Shown: positions 23,132 to 44,800, numbered from the stretch's first letter. The stretch is DNA of 64,000 bases from Branchiostoma floridae (GCF_000003815.2 NC_049991.1:11415001-11479000), one strand, 5' to 3'. Notes: generated from the letters alone by a model not told the origin. Numbers and translations: made by a program.

Positions 23132-25283
23132 GAAATCAGCGCCCTTTTTGTGTAATGCTAAAGGCAGACTGTCAGAACTAGGACAGTAAAATGCATTTGT
23201 TTCATTCACCAAAGGACATTTCTACCTCTCTTGTTTAGTGCGACACACACACAAAGCTGTGTCTGTACCATACAGGTGTAACCTACTTAAGTCAATGAGA
23301 AATCCATAGCGACTATTAATGATTTACAATCTGACCCAACTTCTTATTTCCCTGCTGGGTGACTGGACTACATTTCTCATGGCTCAACCTCTGCACTGTG
23401 TCCATTTATTAAATGTACAGGTACGCTTTGGTTGTGTATTGAAGTGTTTTCTGGATTATTTTAACACAGAAAAGTAACAAGGGACTTCTAAGGGAATAAA
23501 TAAAGCACAACATTCGTTTGAGGTCAAAGTTTACAGTCATTGTTTATCTATGAGGTCATGGTGCAACCGTGAAAAACATTTCATTGGCAACCAATCATTC
23601 TCTGGTTAAGTCTATAATACACAACTAATTCGTCTTATAAAAACTTACAAATGTAACGTGCTACAACAATACATGTCTGACAATGGAAAACACAGATATT
23701 AAAGAGTACAGACAGCACCAGATAAATTCCATGAATATTGTACTCAGAAAACATTTGCAACAAAATCTTAGAAGACACAACATTACAATTGACAAGAAAT
23801 GAGCTAATAAAATTATTTCACAGTGAAATTGTATACACAATATACACAATATACAGTCAGGAATGAACCTTTCCACAATAAAGTGGTGCATATCCAATTA
23901 TCCACACAGCACTTAGCTTAATGGATTCATTTATCCCTTGCCATATCAGATATGCAAAGGACAAATTAAATTAGCTGGGTATAACCACTCCATACAACCT
24001 TCAGGAAAGACAATAAAATACTTAATTGGTGTGTCACAAAGTTATAAACATACGTACAAAATAACATTTCAGAAACATTGTAACAATCTGTACTGCTGTC
24101 ATATATGCAAATAATTTTGTATACATATATATAGGGAGAGAACAAATAAAGCTTATTCTTTGTTATTTGGTCACACCGGCAATACCATTATGTTAGCCTG
24201 TGTTACTCCTACTCAATACAGTAATCGATAGCGTCCGCTATATTTATACATGGGGACAATCAACCGTTAGCGTTACTGGTTGACCTTTCACAGAAATGGC
24301 GCCTTCCGTAATCAATATAACTAGTATTACCCTTATGGGCTGTTATTGTCTCAATCCTTCTTTTAGACGGATAGGACGACTAAAATATAGCATTTAAATC
24401 ACTGCATTTTCACTTTCCAAGTTAGAATTTATGACTTCACAGTTGCAACGAGGTGATTTCACGATGTTTGGATGAATTCCAAGCTCATATTGAGTTCATT
24501 TGCAATTTTACAAGAGAATGCTTTTTGTCGCCGGGCAAATTTGATCAATTACAAAGGTCTGGTCAATGGTAATTGCATTGCGTTTGTGATGAAGATCCAC
24601 TTTCCTCTGTCCCTGAGGGGTGTTGCGGCTCAGACATGCCTTCTCCGTGAAAGTACTAAACGTTTCTCTGCTATACGGCTATACTCTTTGTAAACCTAAT
24701 AGTCTAGAACTGTTCTACAAGAATATCTATCTCCGCAAATACCGCACAGTTAACGTTAAATACATATCACTACAGTAGTATCTTACCATATGTACGTGAA
24801 GAATCGTAAGAAAATAGTTATCGGAATTCTCCCTCTGAACTGCTTGTGTGTGTGCATGCCACCAAGTGCTACCAGTCGATCCATCTGTAAACAGTCCTAA
24901 ATCGACCCCCAACAAGAAAGGGATGAATTACCATTAAACTTTCATCAAACCGACGTTTTTCTTTCTTAAGTGCCAACTCTGACGTCAAGATCACGTCAAG
25001 TTTACTTTCCCTTTTCCATCGATCGCCCGCCTCTTTCCTTCACCTCTACCTGCTTCTCCATCACATTATCCTCACCAACTACTCAATCCCGCACCGTCCA
25101 TTGACATTGTACTCCTGCCACTTTCAACTATACCATTCTCCATACAGTTCTCTGTTCAAATATTCCTACTCTCTTTTCACTTTTTCCCAAAGAGAATTTC
25201 CATTCGATTGCATCTAAGAAAGTAATCGAAGAATTTATACACATTGTCCAATAGTTCATACTTAGTGGCATTAAGTATTGGCA
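23132..25283. other. Spacer between convergent CLCN7 and CDR2 genes
   Basis: AT-rich sequence with only short random ORFs. I see no gene, RNA or clear mobile element. Confidence 0.45.
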
Positions 25284-25289
25284 TTTATT
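25284..25289 (-). terminator. Poly(A) signal of the CDR2 homologue
   Basis: AATAAA on the minus strand, 137 nt past the stop codon. Confidence 0.5.
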
Positions 25290-25425
25290 GCACCCGCTTT
25301 ACGTCCGGTTTTGTCACTAGTTGTTAAGAGCGGCACCATCAAAAGTCAGTATATTTAAGATGATCACTCAACAGCCAGATTTATCAGACAAAACTCTTAA
25401 TTCTGTCAATTGTTATCACTCCTCT

Positions 25426-32977
<7,552 letters not shown>

Positions 32978-33144
32978 ATAACTGCTCCTCAGGCCTTGGA
33001 TCAGCTGTGAGAATGACGACAGAGGCTACCTGTGGTTATTCCCGTACCTGGGCTTTACGGCCACCGGTACCCCACCGCACAGTTCTGACATCTATGTACG
33101 TGGCAGGGTGGATATTGGAGGTCGACTGTGCACCGCTCGCTCTG

Positions 33145-33175
33145 ATTGGCCACCTAGCGGTGCGACATGACGTCA
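33145..33175. promoter_or_regulatory. CRE palindrome and CCAAT box between CDR2 and ninjurin
   Basis: A perfect TGACGTCA at 33168-33175 and an inverted CCAAT (ATTGG, 33145-33149) lie in the 709 bp between two divergent start codons (32977 minus, 33687 plus). This suggests a bidirectional, CREB/ATF- and NF-Y-type promoter. Confidence 0.55.
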
Positions 33176-33686
33176 GATTGTTGTAGAGTCACGTGTCCAA
33201 GCTTTACAGGTGACCTCCGCTTGAACGTAGCGATGACACCTAGCGAGATACACTGGTTACGCATGCTATCTGCGGAGTGTCCGGCAACAAACAACACATA
33301 TGTTTTGGGTACTGGCATCGATGTGGTCTATAACACTTCAACGCGTGAAGTCAGCAAACAGTACAACAATTTATGGCCCCAATTCTTCATTCGGTCGTTT
33401 GTTTCAGTTGAAACTGTTTGCAGTTCCTATGGCTACACTCTAACTTTAGTTTACTCTCTTTATAACCTCCTTGGTTTACTTCGACCTTAGAATCAGATGA
33501 CGTTGATGTTTCTTTCATACATGGCATACCTGGTGATGCATTATCTCCTTCAAGACGCTACAGATTAAGCGTATGCTTCGTTCCTTTTTTACACTATCGT
33601 CTATACTGAAAGGACACTTAGAGAAAAGGGCATAGTTACACCAAGTTATTGAGGAGTACTTTCAACTCACCGCCAAATCAAATATC

Positions 33687-35058
33687 ATGGCGTCTACATC
33701 CCGTGATACCAACGACGCCAGCAAAACGGCTTGGGCCGCAGAGCCAGAGCGTCAGGTAAGTAGGAAAATTAGTCCCTGGCGGCTCTGTGCGATTTATTGA
33801 GTGACACAGTGCGATGTGTCAGTTTGTCAAGTTGCCGTTTTCACCCGAGAAAGTATTGTAGAGCTGTGTATGTCTACATGTTATCAGACCATTCTCTTAG
33901 TTGTAGCAGTTACATGTGTACCTCTATCTGTTGTCATCATGACGTCTCCAAACACGTCGGCTCTAGAGACAGGAAGGCAACAATTGGGGACTCATCGATA
34001 TCGATCTGCACAGTCCAAGGGCTATCCTAAATAACATTACATATATAGACCGAATCTACGGCACAAAAAAAAGTCCGCAAAACACGCTAGGGATCATTTC
34101 TCAGGATTTTATTCACGTGATCTTCGTAATACTAGTAACGTTACCTTTGTCTTTGACCTGAGTAAGAAACATGTAGAAAGGGAGGAGTGAAGTCTAGAGT
34201 GCACTGCTCGCAGAAAAAAGGATGTGTCACTGTCTTACTCGGAAAACAAGTAACTGTTAAGTGTGTGAGTGCGTAGAAAAAAGTGTAAATGTGTCAAAAT
34301 AGGCGTTGAGTAGGTAAACTAGTTGTGTCATCTATTGTTCGAGTTGGCCACGGTGCATATCGAGGTCAAATACATCTTTATTTACTAAGATTGCAGTTAG
34401 TTAATATTTCATCTCCTTCCCAGGTTCCTGCGCCCAAAAAGCCCATCGCTAACCTGAACGCCTTCACCAGTCGCACAACAGTGTCGCAAGGCCTGTTGGA
34501 CATCTCCCTGCTAACCGCTAACGTGGCGCAGCTGAAGTTTGTACTGGACCAGGGAGTCGATCAGAGCTACTACTACATCCTAGTTACCCTGCTGTGTCTG
34601 TCCATAACGCTCCAGGTCAGGATATCACTATTGTTATACGTAGGAAATATTTCGGTCCAAAGATACTTGAAGTGATGTTGTTGGTAAATTTGGTAAACTG
34701 ATTATGTTTTTACAGAATTAACTAGTACATGAAACGTACATTTTATGCGGATTTCTTTCCTATGTCCTTTATGACAGCTCATAAGATATACATTTATTAC
34801 TACAACACTGTTATAACTCTGTCTCTCCCTGACCGCATAACAGGTAGTGCTGGCAGCCATGTTGGTGTACAAGTACCGGGACAGTCCGTGGAAGATGATG
34901 ATGATGAAGGGATCCGTGGGAAGAGTCTGACAAGGTTTAACAACTGGACCACCATCCTGTCACTCTTCATCACTGTCATTAACATAGTGGTCTCGGCCTT
35001 CGGCATATCCATTATTGATACTTCTGCAGGAGGGCCAGGGAATGGTAGCGCTACGTGA
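33687..35058 (+). CDS. NINJ: Ninjurin homologue (membrane-rupture protein), frame break in exon 3
   Basis: Three exons: 33687-33755, 34424-34615 and 34844-35058. They encode a ninjurin: the block GLLDISLLTANVAQLKFVLD (exon 2) matches the amphipathic helices of NINJ1 (S..LD.AL...N...LK..L.QG), followed by YYYILVTLLCLSITLQ, a first membrane segment continuing VVLAAMLVYKYR, then TRFNNWTTILSLFITVINIV and AFGI, the second membrane segment. In mammals NINJ1 oligomerises to rupture the plasma membrane in lytic death. Exon 3 starts in one frame but its C-terminal half is in another. The coding length is 476 nt, one base short of 159 codons, so a base appears lost around 34885-34915. This may be an assembly error or a true allele. 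AATAAA at 35398-35403 is a likely poly(A) signal. Confidence 0.85.
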
Positions 35059-35403
35059 AGTAGAGCCACAAAAATAATTATATTATAATCGTTGTTTTCA
35101 AAATATATCCATTTGAAGCGTTAACCATGTGTAAAGAGGCATTATTATACAACAACCCCAAGATCTTAGGATAAAGCCGTATTGGTAAGCTAGTATAATG
35201 TTACAATGATTATTTGATTGGTTTGAATGAGCACTTCCTCTGTCCCATTAACGTTACGCATCACCAGCCTTGCGAACTAAATTTAGTTAGTACTGTTAGT
35301 GCTACCAACGCCATGATTCAGTGAGTCTATGCATAAATGCAATGTTAGATGTAGAGTTACGTATGGTACTGTTAAACATGGAATTTTTGTAATGTCAAAT
35401 AAA

Positions 35404-36255
35404 GAGGCATGTAAGATGAAGATTGGCGAGGAAAAGAAGATTGGTATGACTAGACGTTAGACGTCGTATAAACTGTTTGTATGCCGCCATCCTCACAGTA
35501 GCACGCCTGTCCACCAGGAAGACAAGCCGAGCAAATAACCTGCAAGTAAACCTTTAGGCAGGGGAAGAGCTAGCAACCCCTCCCTATACTAAATACACCT
35601 TGCTACAGAAACAGCAAGGAAACTTGCTGTTCCGTAACATAAATTTGTATGCTCCACTATGCACTACAAGGGTCAGAGCGAACGAACGAAATATTTAGCC
35701 TTTATGACTGAATAACTTTAAAGAAAGTATCATCGAAGTACGTAGTTGAAACCAACATGGATTGACCCAGGCAAAAATAGGATTTTGTTTGCTGTGTTGA
35801 TGATTTGCTTCTGATGAGGACTTGTCTACTGATGACGGTACAATATTTTGCTGCGATTGAAAATGATACGCTGTCCCGCTAGCTCGGCCCGGACTCCGGA
35901 GGGTGCCCGAAGTGTCCGTGTTACTCTACTTGAAAACAAAATATTTTTCAATTTACATTTCGCCAAACCTAAATATATTTCGTATGGAAAGAGTTGACGA
36001 ATGCTACTATCTTCCATGTAGATTGGTTATGGTATATTCCTTTTCATTATTTTAGTACTAATCCGTTAATTTGTTTCTCTACTGTCAAGAAATTCGGTCT
36101 TTCAAAATTGAATAGCTTTATCTTTTTATTTGACTGTAACTTTCTAACTAAGACTGTCTCCACTTCAAGATAAAACCCTGATCTTTTAGTATCTCGTGTA
36201 CTGAAATTAAAATCCCTCTGAAAAGCCTAAAATATTGCTATTGATTTATGGCAAG
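35404..36255. other. Spacer between ninjurin and second histone island
   Basis: No gene seen. A small perfect hairpin (AACAGCAAG, 4 nt, CTTGCTGTT) lies just upstream at 35610-35631 within this spacer. Confidence 0.4.
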
Positions 36256-36339
36256 AAACACAACTTTGGAGTGTAGTTGCCATTTTCTAATATTTCATAT
36301 GATGTGTTTCCGATTACGTCCGCTAGAATGCTATATATA
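36256..36339 (+). promoter_or_regulatory. H1 promoter: AC box and TATA
   Basis: AAACACA at 36256-36262 is the H1-specific AC box known upstream of animal H1 genes. TATATATA at 36332-36339 lies 52 nt before the ATG. Confidence 0.75.
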
Positions 36340-36391
36340 GTTGGTTACTTTTCGGGACGGTATCATTGTCACTCTAGAGACGAGCAGAAAC

Positions 36392-36937
36392 ATGTCTTCT
36401 CCAGCACCAGCCGCTGTCCTACCGGCAGCCCCTGCCAAGAAACCCAAGGTGGCCAGGAAGCCAAGGAAGCCGGCAGCTTATCCACCTGTCGCCAAGATGG
36501 TCGCCGCCGCCATCGCCGCCTTGAAGGACCGCAAGGGATCCTCCCTGCAGGCCATCAAGAAGTACATCGCCGCCAACTACAAGTTCGACGTGAACAAGCA
36601 GGGCCATGTCATCAGGCGTGTCATCAAGACTATGCTGGCCAAGGGTCTCATCACTCAGGCTAAGGGCAAGGGCGCAGCCGGCTCCTTCAAGCTTGGGGCT
36701 GCCGCCAAGGTGGCTCCCAAGAAGCCCAAGGCCAAGAAGCCTAAGAAGGCGAAGAAGCCCAAGAAGGCGAAGAAACCCAAGGCCAAGAAGGCGGCAAAGA
36801 AGCCAAAGGCGAAGAAACCTAAGGCAAAGAAGCCTAAGGCAAAGAAGCCAGCAGCTAAGAAAGCGGCCAAGAAACCAGCAAAGAAGGCGGCAAAGCCAAA
36901 GAAGGCAGCCAAGAAGGCTGCCCCCAAGAAGAAGTAA
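36392..36937 (+). CDS. H1: Linker histone H1
   Basis: This intronless gene encodes 181 residues. An Ala/Pro/Lys N-tail is followed by the winged-helix globular domain at about residues 28-105 ([47 protein letters not shown]). A C-tail of about 75 residues is made of KPKAKK/AKKPK repeats and contacts linker DNA. The start is the MSSPAP ATG; an upstream in-frame ATG at 36341 overlaps the TATA region and is rejected. The tail is short compared with vertebrate H1 (about 210-225 aa). Confidence 0.97.
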   Translation: MSSPAPAAVLPAAPAKKPKVARKPRKPAAYPPVAKMVAAAIAALKDRKGSSLQAIKKYIAANYKFDVNKQGHVIRRVIKTMLAKGLITQAKGKGAAGSFKLGAAAKVAPKKPKAKKPKKAKKPKKAKKPKAKKAAKKPKAKKPKAKKPKAKKPAAKKAAKKPAKKAAKPKKAAKKAAPKKK

Positions 36938-36963
36938 ACGCCTTGTTCACACCAACAACCCCC

Positions 36964-36979
36964 GGCCCTTTTCAGGGCC
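36964..36979 (+). promoter_or_regulatory. Histone 3' stem-loop of H1
   Basis: GGCCCTTTTCAGGGCC, 26 nt after the stop, followed by an A-rich AAAAAAAGAG that may serve as the U7 target. Confidence 0.95.
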
Positions 36980-37110
36980 ACCCACATCTAAAAAAAAGAG
37001 CTGTATTTATTGCCGCATATGTTATAAAATAGAACTAGTTTCAGGTGAGTTTGTAGCTCTTTGCTATTTGTGCATAAGTTCTTTGCATCTATTGTCAAGA
37101 TATGAAACGC

Positions 37111-37257
37111 TAGCCTGGGTATTAATTATCCGGGTAGTAGTTCGCTTCAGGAGAAAGGCAACTGTATGTCGTGTGTAATAAAAGTCGGAGCGAGAAGCGA
37201 CTGTATATAGTGTATAAAAACGTCGGAGCAAACTACTATCCAGATGGTACCCAGGCC
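37111..37257. mobile_element. 147-bp MITE-like inverted repeat
   Basis: The start TAGCCTGGGTA...GGGTAGTAGTT and the end AACTACTATCC...TACCCAGGCC are imperfect inverted copies of about 30 bp. The interior has no ORF. The outermost TAGCCTG resembles the ends of the 87-bp element at 31254, so the two may belong to one superfamily. No clear target-site duplication was found. Confidence 0.55.
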
Positions 37258-37487
37258 ACAAGAAGATCGCGAAATACACTCTCCTATTTAATCAAGAGCA
37301 CGGATGAGTAACAATAATCCAAACCATACGTTGATTTTCAATTTTCTTTGGGGCTAAAAGTTATTTTTTCGATAAAAAGAGTCGAGCCCTTTGAAAATTT
37401 GTGCATTTCGATAGTTCCCGCCATTTGTCTCATTCTGTGACGATTGTAGCAATTTGATCGAGTAAAAGAACCCCGTCACAAAATGGA

Positions 37488-38069
<582 letters not shown>

Positions 38070-38095
38070 ACACCTAGCCTGACCCAAGTAACCCC

Positions 38096-38111
38096 GGCCC
38101 TTTTCAGGGCC
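38096..38111 (+). promoter_or_regulatory. Histone 3' stem-loop of H3
   Basis: GGCCCTTTTCAGGGCC, 26 nt after the stop. Confidence 0.95.
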
Positions 38112-38797
38112 ACCACATACTTCAGAACGAACTATACATGTCATGCCTTATATGTGTAGCGCTACGAAAATGCGGTAGTCTTTACCTACATGGATACAAA
38201 ATCAAATGTAGCTTTACATCAGGATAATGGATTGTGCTGACACGATTTTCTCTTACCACGTCTTGTCTTATAAGCAGCATTGTGTTTGCTCAGCCTTCAG
38301 TGAAACTTAAAACCTAACGGTCAGCCTTTCTTGATAAAGTACGGCATACCAACAACAAAAGCTAGGGGCCACGTTACAGTAGGACCACGTAAAAGTTTCA
38401 TTAAAAAAAAAACGGCTGGTTTCCCAAGGTTTTCTTTCTAGGGTAAAAATGGGTAGACCAAAAAATAAAAGAAGTCAATAGAATCGTCAATGTTCTTGAT
38501 CGATGCTGGCATAGGGCGCAGTTTTCGTCTGTTAGTAATACTAGTAGATTAGTATTCTAGAGGCAAATTTTGTATGCAGCTAGCAAACAGCGACATGCCT
38601 TGGTTGCCCGGAAAGCCAAGAAGTCATTCTTTTGCAATGAATGGAGAGCCAAACAATATACTACACATACTGAGTACAGGCGGGCATACTACTTGGCAGG
38701 TTGATTTTCCTTGATTGGCCTATAGCCACAAGCCAGCACACATCAACTGAACCACAACTGTAATGAACTACTATAGTTCTTGTGTGAAGATTTTGGT
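38112..38797. other. Spacer between convergent H3 and H2A
   Basis: No gene or clear repeat seen. Confidence 0.45.
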
Positions 38798-38813
38798 GGC
38801 CCTGAAAAGGGCC
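38798..38813 (-). promoter_or_regulatory. Histone 3' stem-loop of second H2A
   Basis: On the minus strand GGCCCTTTTCAGGGCC, 25 nt past the stop. Confidence 0.95.
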
Positions 38814-38838
38814 GGGGATCTGTTGAGAGTCGCAATAT

Positions 38839-39207
38839 TTACTTCTTAGCGGCGGTCTTCTTGGGGAGAAGTACTGAGTGGATGTTGGGCAGCACACCTC
38901 CCTGAGCGATGGTCACACCGCCCATCAGCCTGTTCAGCTCCTCGTCGTTGCGGACGGCCAGTTGAAGGTGACGGGGGATGATCCTGGTCTTCTTGTTGTC
39001 ACGGGCAGCGTTGCCGGCCAACTCAAGGATCTCAGCGGTCAGGTACTCCAGTACGGCAGCCAGGTAGACTGGGGCGCCGGCACCGACGCGGTTGGCATAG
39101 TTGCCCTTGCGCAGGAAACGGTGCACACGGCCGACAGGGAACTGAAGCCCTGCACGGGAGGATCGGCTCTTCCCCTTTGCCTTCTTTCCCTTACCACGTC
39201 CAGACAT
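38839..39207 (-). CDS. H2A: Histone H2A (122-aa isoform)
   Basis: This intronless gene encodes 122 residues. The N-tail [18 protein letters not shown] is shorter than in the H2A at 8141, the fold is standard ([20 protein letters not shown]), and the docking tail ends [16 protein letters not shown]. The ATG of MSGRG is chosen over an upstream in-frame ATG that would lie in the leader. No H2A.X or H2A.Z signature is seen. It is divergent from H4 at 39683. Confidence 0.97.
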   Translation of the reverse strand: MSGRGKGKKAKGKSRSSRAGLQFPVGRVHRFLRKGNYANRVGAGAPVYLAAVLEYLTAEILELAGNAARDNKKTRIIPRHLQLAVRNDEELNRLMGGVTIAQGGVLPNIHSVLLPKKTAAKK

Positions 39208-39994
<787 letters not shown>

Positions 39995-40021
39995 ACTACC
40001 TGACCTATAACAAACGACCCC

Positions 40022-40037
40022 GGCCCTTTTCAGGGCC
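40022..40037 (+). promoter_or_regulatory. Histone 3' stem-loop of second H4
   Basis: GGCCCTTTTCAGGGCC, 27 nt after the stop. CCGAAAGAGG lies about 10 nt downstream as a candidate U7 target. Confidence 0.95.
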
Positions 40038-41818
40038 ACCCATATCCTCCGAAAGAGGACTGTATCGGCCTAAAACATCATCAATGCAGATAGTTTCATC
40101 TTAAGTAAAGAGATTCTAAACATCCCTGGCACCAAGTGCCATTCCGGCAACAAAGATGATACTGATCATTGAAAATTATTTATGGCTGTGCTGTGCAAGT
40201 AAGTTATTTAGTAGCTAAAGGCACAGCAGAACTAAGGCCATACTGATCTGATTAATATAAAGCATTATCTGGGCAGTGCAAAATTGATGCGAGCGTGCAA
40301 AAAAATAAAGATGCCCCCCTCCCAAATATACATTGTGGTCAGGAGGGTTTTATAAATTGAGCAACTTACAGAACATGGTAAATTCTTATTCAAGACTCTA
40401 AAACCTTTGCTCAGGGCTAGAAATGCATTTTGTGCAAAGAGTGTTAACGACAAAATCAGTACATTTTACGAAGGGAAATTACTGCATAACATAAGAATCG
40501 TTTTCGATATTTTTGTTGCAGTTTACGGCATGTATATATAAATTTCAGCTTCTTTGTACGATATGCAGTATGGGGGAGGGGGGCATGTAACAAACTGTCA
40601 ACCGAAGCAATGACGACGTTTATGATAACGTCCTTGACCGAAGGAAGGATCGAGTTGGCGCAGAAACATTTACAAAATGGACTTGTCAGTGTTGTCGTGA
40701 TTCTGAAAACTTTTGTAAAGACACAAAGGATAAAACACCCCTCTTGTAACGTGTCATTTATGTAAATACTACTACATATTGAGAGGCCAGCAGGCATTGG
40801 CTGAGGCAAGAATATGCCAACACATTGTAGCGCACGCACCACGAAGCATGCCACACAGTATGAACAACGTCACCAAGCTAAGAGGCAGGCTAAATATTTA
40901 TGTAACATTCTTCAATAGTTCTACTTAAGGGCATCTCGAGTCCCTATATATAGGGACCATTGTTTTAGATAATCACTATGGCTGATAGTTGTAACAACGA
41001 CATGACCGGACCCTCCGCCTCACTATCAGTGAGCAAATTGATCCTAGATAACTGCAGGCCTTTTGTTTACGTAGCTTAATGTTATAAAGGGAGCCAACAT
41101 CCAATATAAACAATACAACAGGCCAGATAAACTATCGTCTTCCCTCTCCATTGTTTTCCACGTTATCTAGTTTCCTTGCCTTACCCCACCGCTTCAGCTC
41201 TGAAAAGCGTAGCCGCTTATACTTTACCGTCGAGGGCGACCCTTATTGTGCGCGAACGAGAAAAGGTAAGATAATTTTAGCTGTAAGCGCACAGCGAGCA
41301 GTCAGCTAGTTCCAGCGACCCGTGTCATGTACTCTCCGCCACGCAGCTGACAAATTTTGTTACTTTGAAGGCTGAGAATCAAGGTACGTGTCGTGGGCAT
41401 GGAATTGATTAATTTGATCGATTTTAGGGCACAGTTTTGTCAACAACAGCTCATAAAATGTTCGATAAGAAATAATCTGCCCTTGATTTATAGGAAGGTC
41501 CAGTGATTAAGTTTTTTTGGACAGAAAGATGATCTATTTTGCTACAGCGCATAGTCATATATCATTATATGACTCGAAAGCAGTGTTGATCGCACTCGAT
41601 TTCGTTTTTATGCCTTGTAGCAGGATCGTCTTTGTTTCTTGGTCAACTATAAATGTCGACAGGTAGAAATTATCCTCATATTTCGATAGGACGCCATCTT
41701 ATAATTTCGTACGCTGTCTTGAAAATGTTTGACACCTGGTTTCCACACGAACGATAACATCTATACATTTAGTAATTACCTACAGTATTTGAAGGGTCTT
41801 TTGTTCTGGTATTTGCAG
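40038..41818. other. Spacer and probable 5' leader exon of PIDD-like gene A
   Basis: No coding gene is seen. A donor-like AAAG|GTAAGA near 41266 and an acceptor TTTGCAG at 41818 suggest that a non-coding first exon (about 41170-41266) is spliced to the large coding exon starting at 41819. Confidence 0.4.
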
Positions 41819-41876
41819 GTATCGCTGGTGACAGGGGTAGGGGGCGCGTCGGATAGTGTTTACGTAAAAATACAAC

Positions 41877-44800
41877 ATGGCGACGAAAGGTGCAACAAAA
41901 CTTCGTCTGTCGAACCTAAAGACTATGTTGAAGAAGAACCCTTCAGAAAGAGCAGAACTTTCCCTGGCCAGTCGTAACTTGAGACAGATCCCACACGATG
42001 TCTTTACTTTGGATGGGGTGGAATCTCTACTAGTAAACTCCAACCAACTGGAGAGAATTCCTCCCAACATCGCTCACATGAGCCAACTACAAGTTCTAGA
42101 CGCTTCCAGAAATAACATAACACTGGTTAGTGAAAGCATCGCCCAGTGCGTCAGGTTACAGGAGTTAAACTTGTCCTACAACAGACTCACTGATCTCCCA
42201 CGAGAGCTTTCCAGACTCAGAAAATTTTACAAGTTGTATCTGAAAGGAAATGAAATTACCAGCATACCGTCCGTGGTGGTGACATTGACTCCTTTGACGC
42301 ATCTCGACTTGGCCACTAACCGCCTCAGCGTCTTACCGACTAGCTTCAAGAATCTGAAGAGACTTAAAGTTCTTGATCTCAGCAGTAATAATTTTGAGCA
42401 GATCCCAGCACCAGTTGCAGGGATGAACAGTTTGGAGAAATTGGATATGGGTTTCAACAAGGTCGGTCGTAGGCAAGAACGTACCACAAGTACTACTAGT
42501 ACTAAGGGACTCAAAAAGTTGAAAGTTTTGAATCTTCGCGGAAACAGTAATCTGACAACCATACCATTGGTAGAATATCTAAGTAAGCTGGACAGCATCG
42601 AAGAGATAGACGTCAGCGACTGCTCCTTGAAAGTTCTAAATCCAAAGGTGGGAGCCATGAAGGGATTGAGGAGTTTGCGGTTGGCTAGGAACAGACTACA
42701 GGCTCTGCCGGACGAAATCTGTGCATTGGAGAATCTGAGGACTCTTGATGTTGAACAAAACAAACTAGAACAGCTTCCCTCTGACATGTACATGCTGAGG
42801 GAGCTACAGGTTAAGCACAAGGTTGGGGAGACCAAGAACGGACTGATTCTAGACGGGAACCCCCTTTGGTCTCCCCCTCCCCACATCATAGCTCAAGGTC
42901 ATCCAGAGGTCATCTCAGCTGTACTCCTTGAAGACGCTGGCATGTTGGAAGACGTGGTCACCGAGGAGGCCTTTACAGGAATATGCAATGCCGTCGTGGA
43001 CGAGTGTCTGGCCACGCTGACAAAGAGACCCGGTGTCCTAAGCACAATGAAATGGCTTGCCCCAACCACAGCTACCCTGCCGACGTTACCCATCAAAGCC
43101 TCCAAGTCCAAGAAGCCAAGGTTCGACACGGAAGACGCCTTGGTAGATGACGCCGTGAGGAGGTGCATGAATGAGTGCGTGGACCTCGTGTTTTCCCAGG
43201 TTATGTCTTTGGCGTCTTCCGAGAATGTGGTGGACTTGGTGGAGGAGCGCGTCATCGACTGGCTCATTAAGGATGCCATACAGCAGGTTAGCAATGATTA
43301 AAGAAGTTTAACTCAGTTTCTATTGTCTTCTTGGTTAACGATATTGCATATGTATTTCCAAAAGGATCACTTATTACACGTATCAAGACACTTTCAGATG
43401 GAACCGACAGGCATGAGTGTCAGCGTTTTTTAAAACTATGTTAATAAGAGACCTGGGACGATGTGTTTTAGCCTTCAGAGATACCCTGTCAAAAGGCTTA
43501 GTATCTGATTAATATTTCACAGGTAAAGGAAGACCTGAGGATGATGGAAACAGTGGAAGACATGGCGAGGGAAGTAGTAGAGGTGGAGGCACGCAGATGC
43601 CTGCGGGAGGCGGTAGAAGAAAGCGTCATGACAGTCCTGGGTCTTGGACAGGCTACAAGTCCGGAGCAGTATTGCGAAAAGAGGTGCGAATGTACATTTT
43701 TTTACACGTATAGGATTGTACTTGAAATTGCATTATATTTTTGTGACGTTTCTTATCAAGACGTTTAAATCCATGCACACTTGTCCGTTCCAGTTTCCTT
43801 GTTGGTGTCACAGAGACAGACCTCAAGCTTCCAGGCGGCGCCCTACTCAAGGTACCCGACAAGGCGCTAAACAAGGACGTCGCCGTCACCTGTATTGTTC
43901 TGAACCCCGTCACGTACGGTCAGGGAGTGCCGTTGGTCGCAGGGGAAACCTTAGTCTCTGACGTCATCAATATCAAGCCGCATTCAACACAGCTTCAGAA
44001 GCACGCTCTGCTCAAAGTGAGCTGGACATTGTTTAGATATACAAATGTAGAATACTGACATAATAGTGCCATCCGATAGTAACTGTTTCATTTTGTACTG
44101 ATGAAGGCGACAGATTGTCGTCGAAATGTTTACGGAAGAATAAAAAGAAGGTTGTGTAACGAAGAAGACTTTGCTGAATTGATCTACCAACCTGATTAGC
44201 TATTTACGGGAGAACAGAGCCATGATTTGGCAGGTCCTCGGGTTTGTTCATTGAGAAAATGTGTAATTGTGTGTTAGGTCTAATATTGTGGAAGGCTGGT
44301 TGACGTGATCCATAGAATGAATCATAGAAGGGGTTGGTACAAAAGATGGTATTGTACAAAAATATTGTCACCATTGTTACAGATCCCACACGCGGTATCC
44401 CCATACGACGACGACCGTGAGTTTGTGCTGAAGTTCTCCCGTAACGGCTCAAACTGGAGAACAGTGTTCGCCGAGGACGACGAAAGCGTAAGGGTAAGTA
44501 ACACTTATGTTACTCAGTTACATAGTATAAATTTGTTAAAGAACAGGAAAAAGGTTTGTATTGTCAAATGGGTCAAGGACGTTGTATACTGAAACGTGAT
44601 TGGTTGGGTAAAGTCAAAACACTATCGATGAAGTATAGAACAGAAGCTATGCCCTTGTTTCAGTAGAGTGATTCTGATGTACGTGTACTTCCCCTAGGGA
44701 CAGGCTGTGTACCGAGTGGACCGCCTGGGCACTTTTGCCGTCGTGTCTCGGGCGAGAACGTACGAACACTGGATGAAGGCGGGACAGCAAGAAGTTCACA

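Noticed and set aside
37064-37279. 71-codon minus-strand ORF
   Set aside because: It lies mostly inside the 147-bp fold-back element.
42227-42889. 220-codon minus-strand ORF
   Set aside because: Antisense of the LRR exon of PIDD-like gene A, caused by biased codon use.
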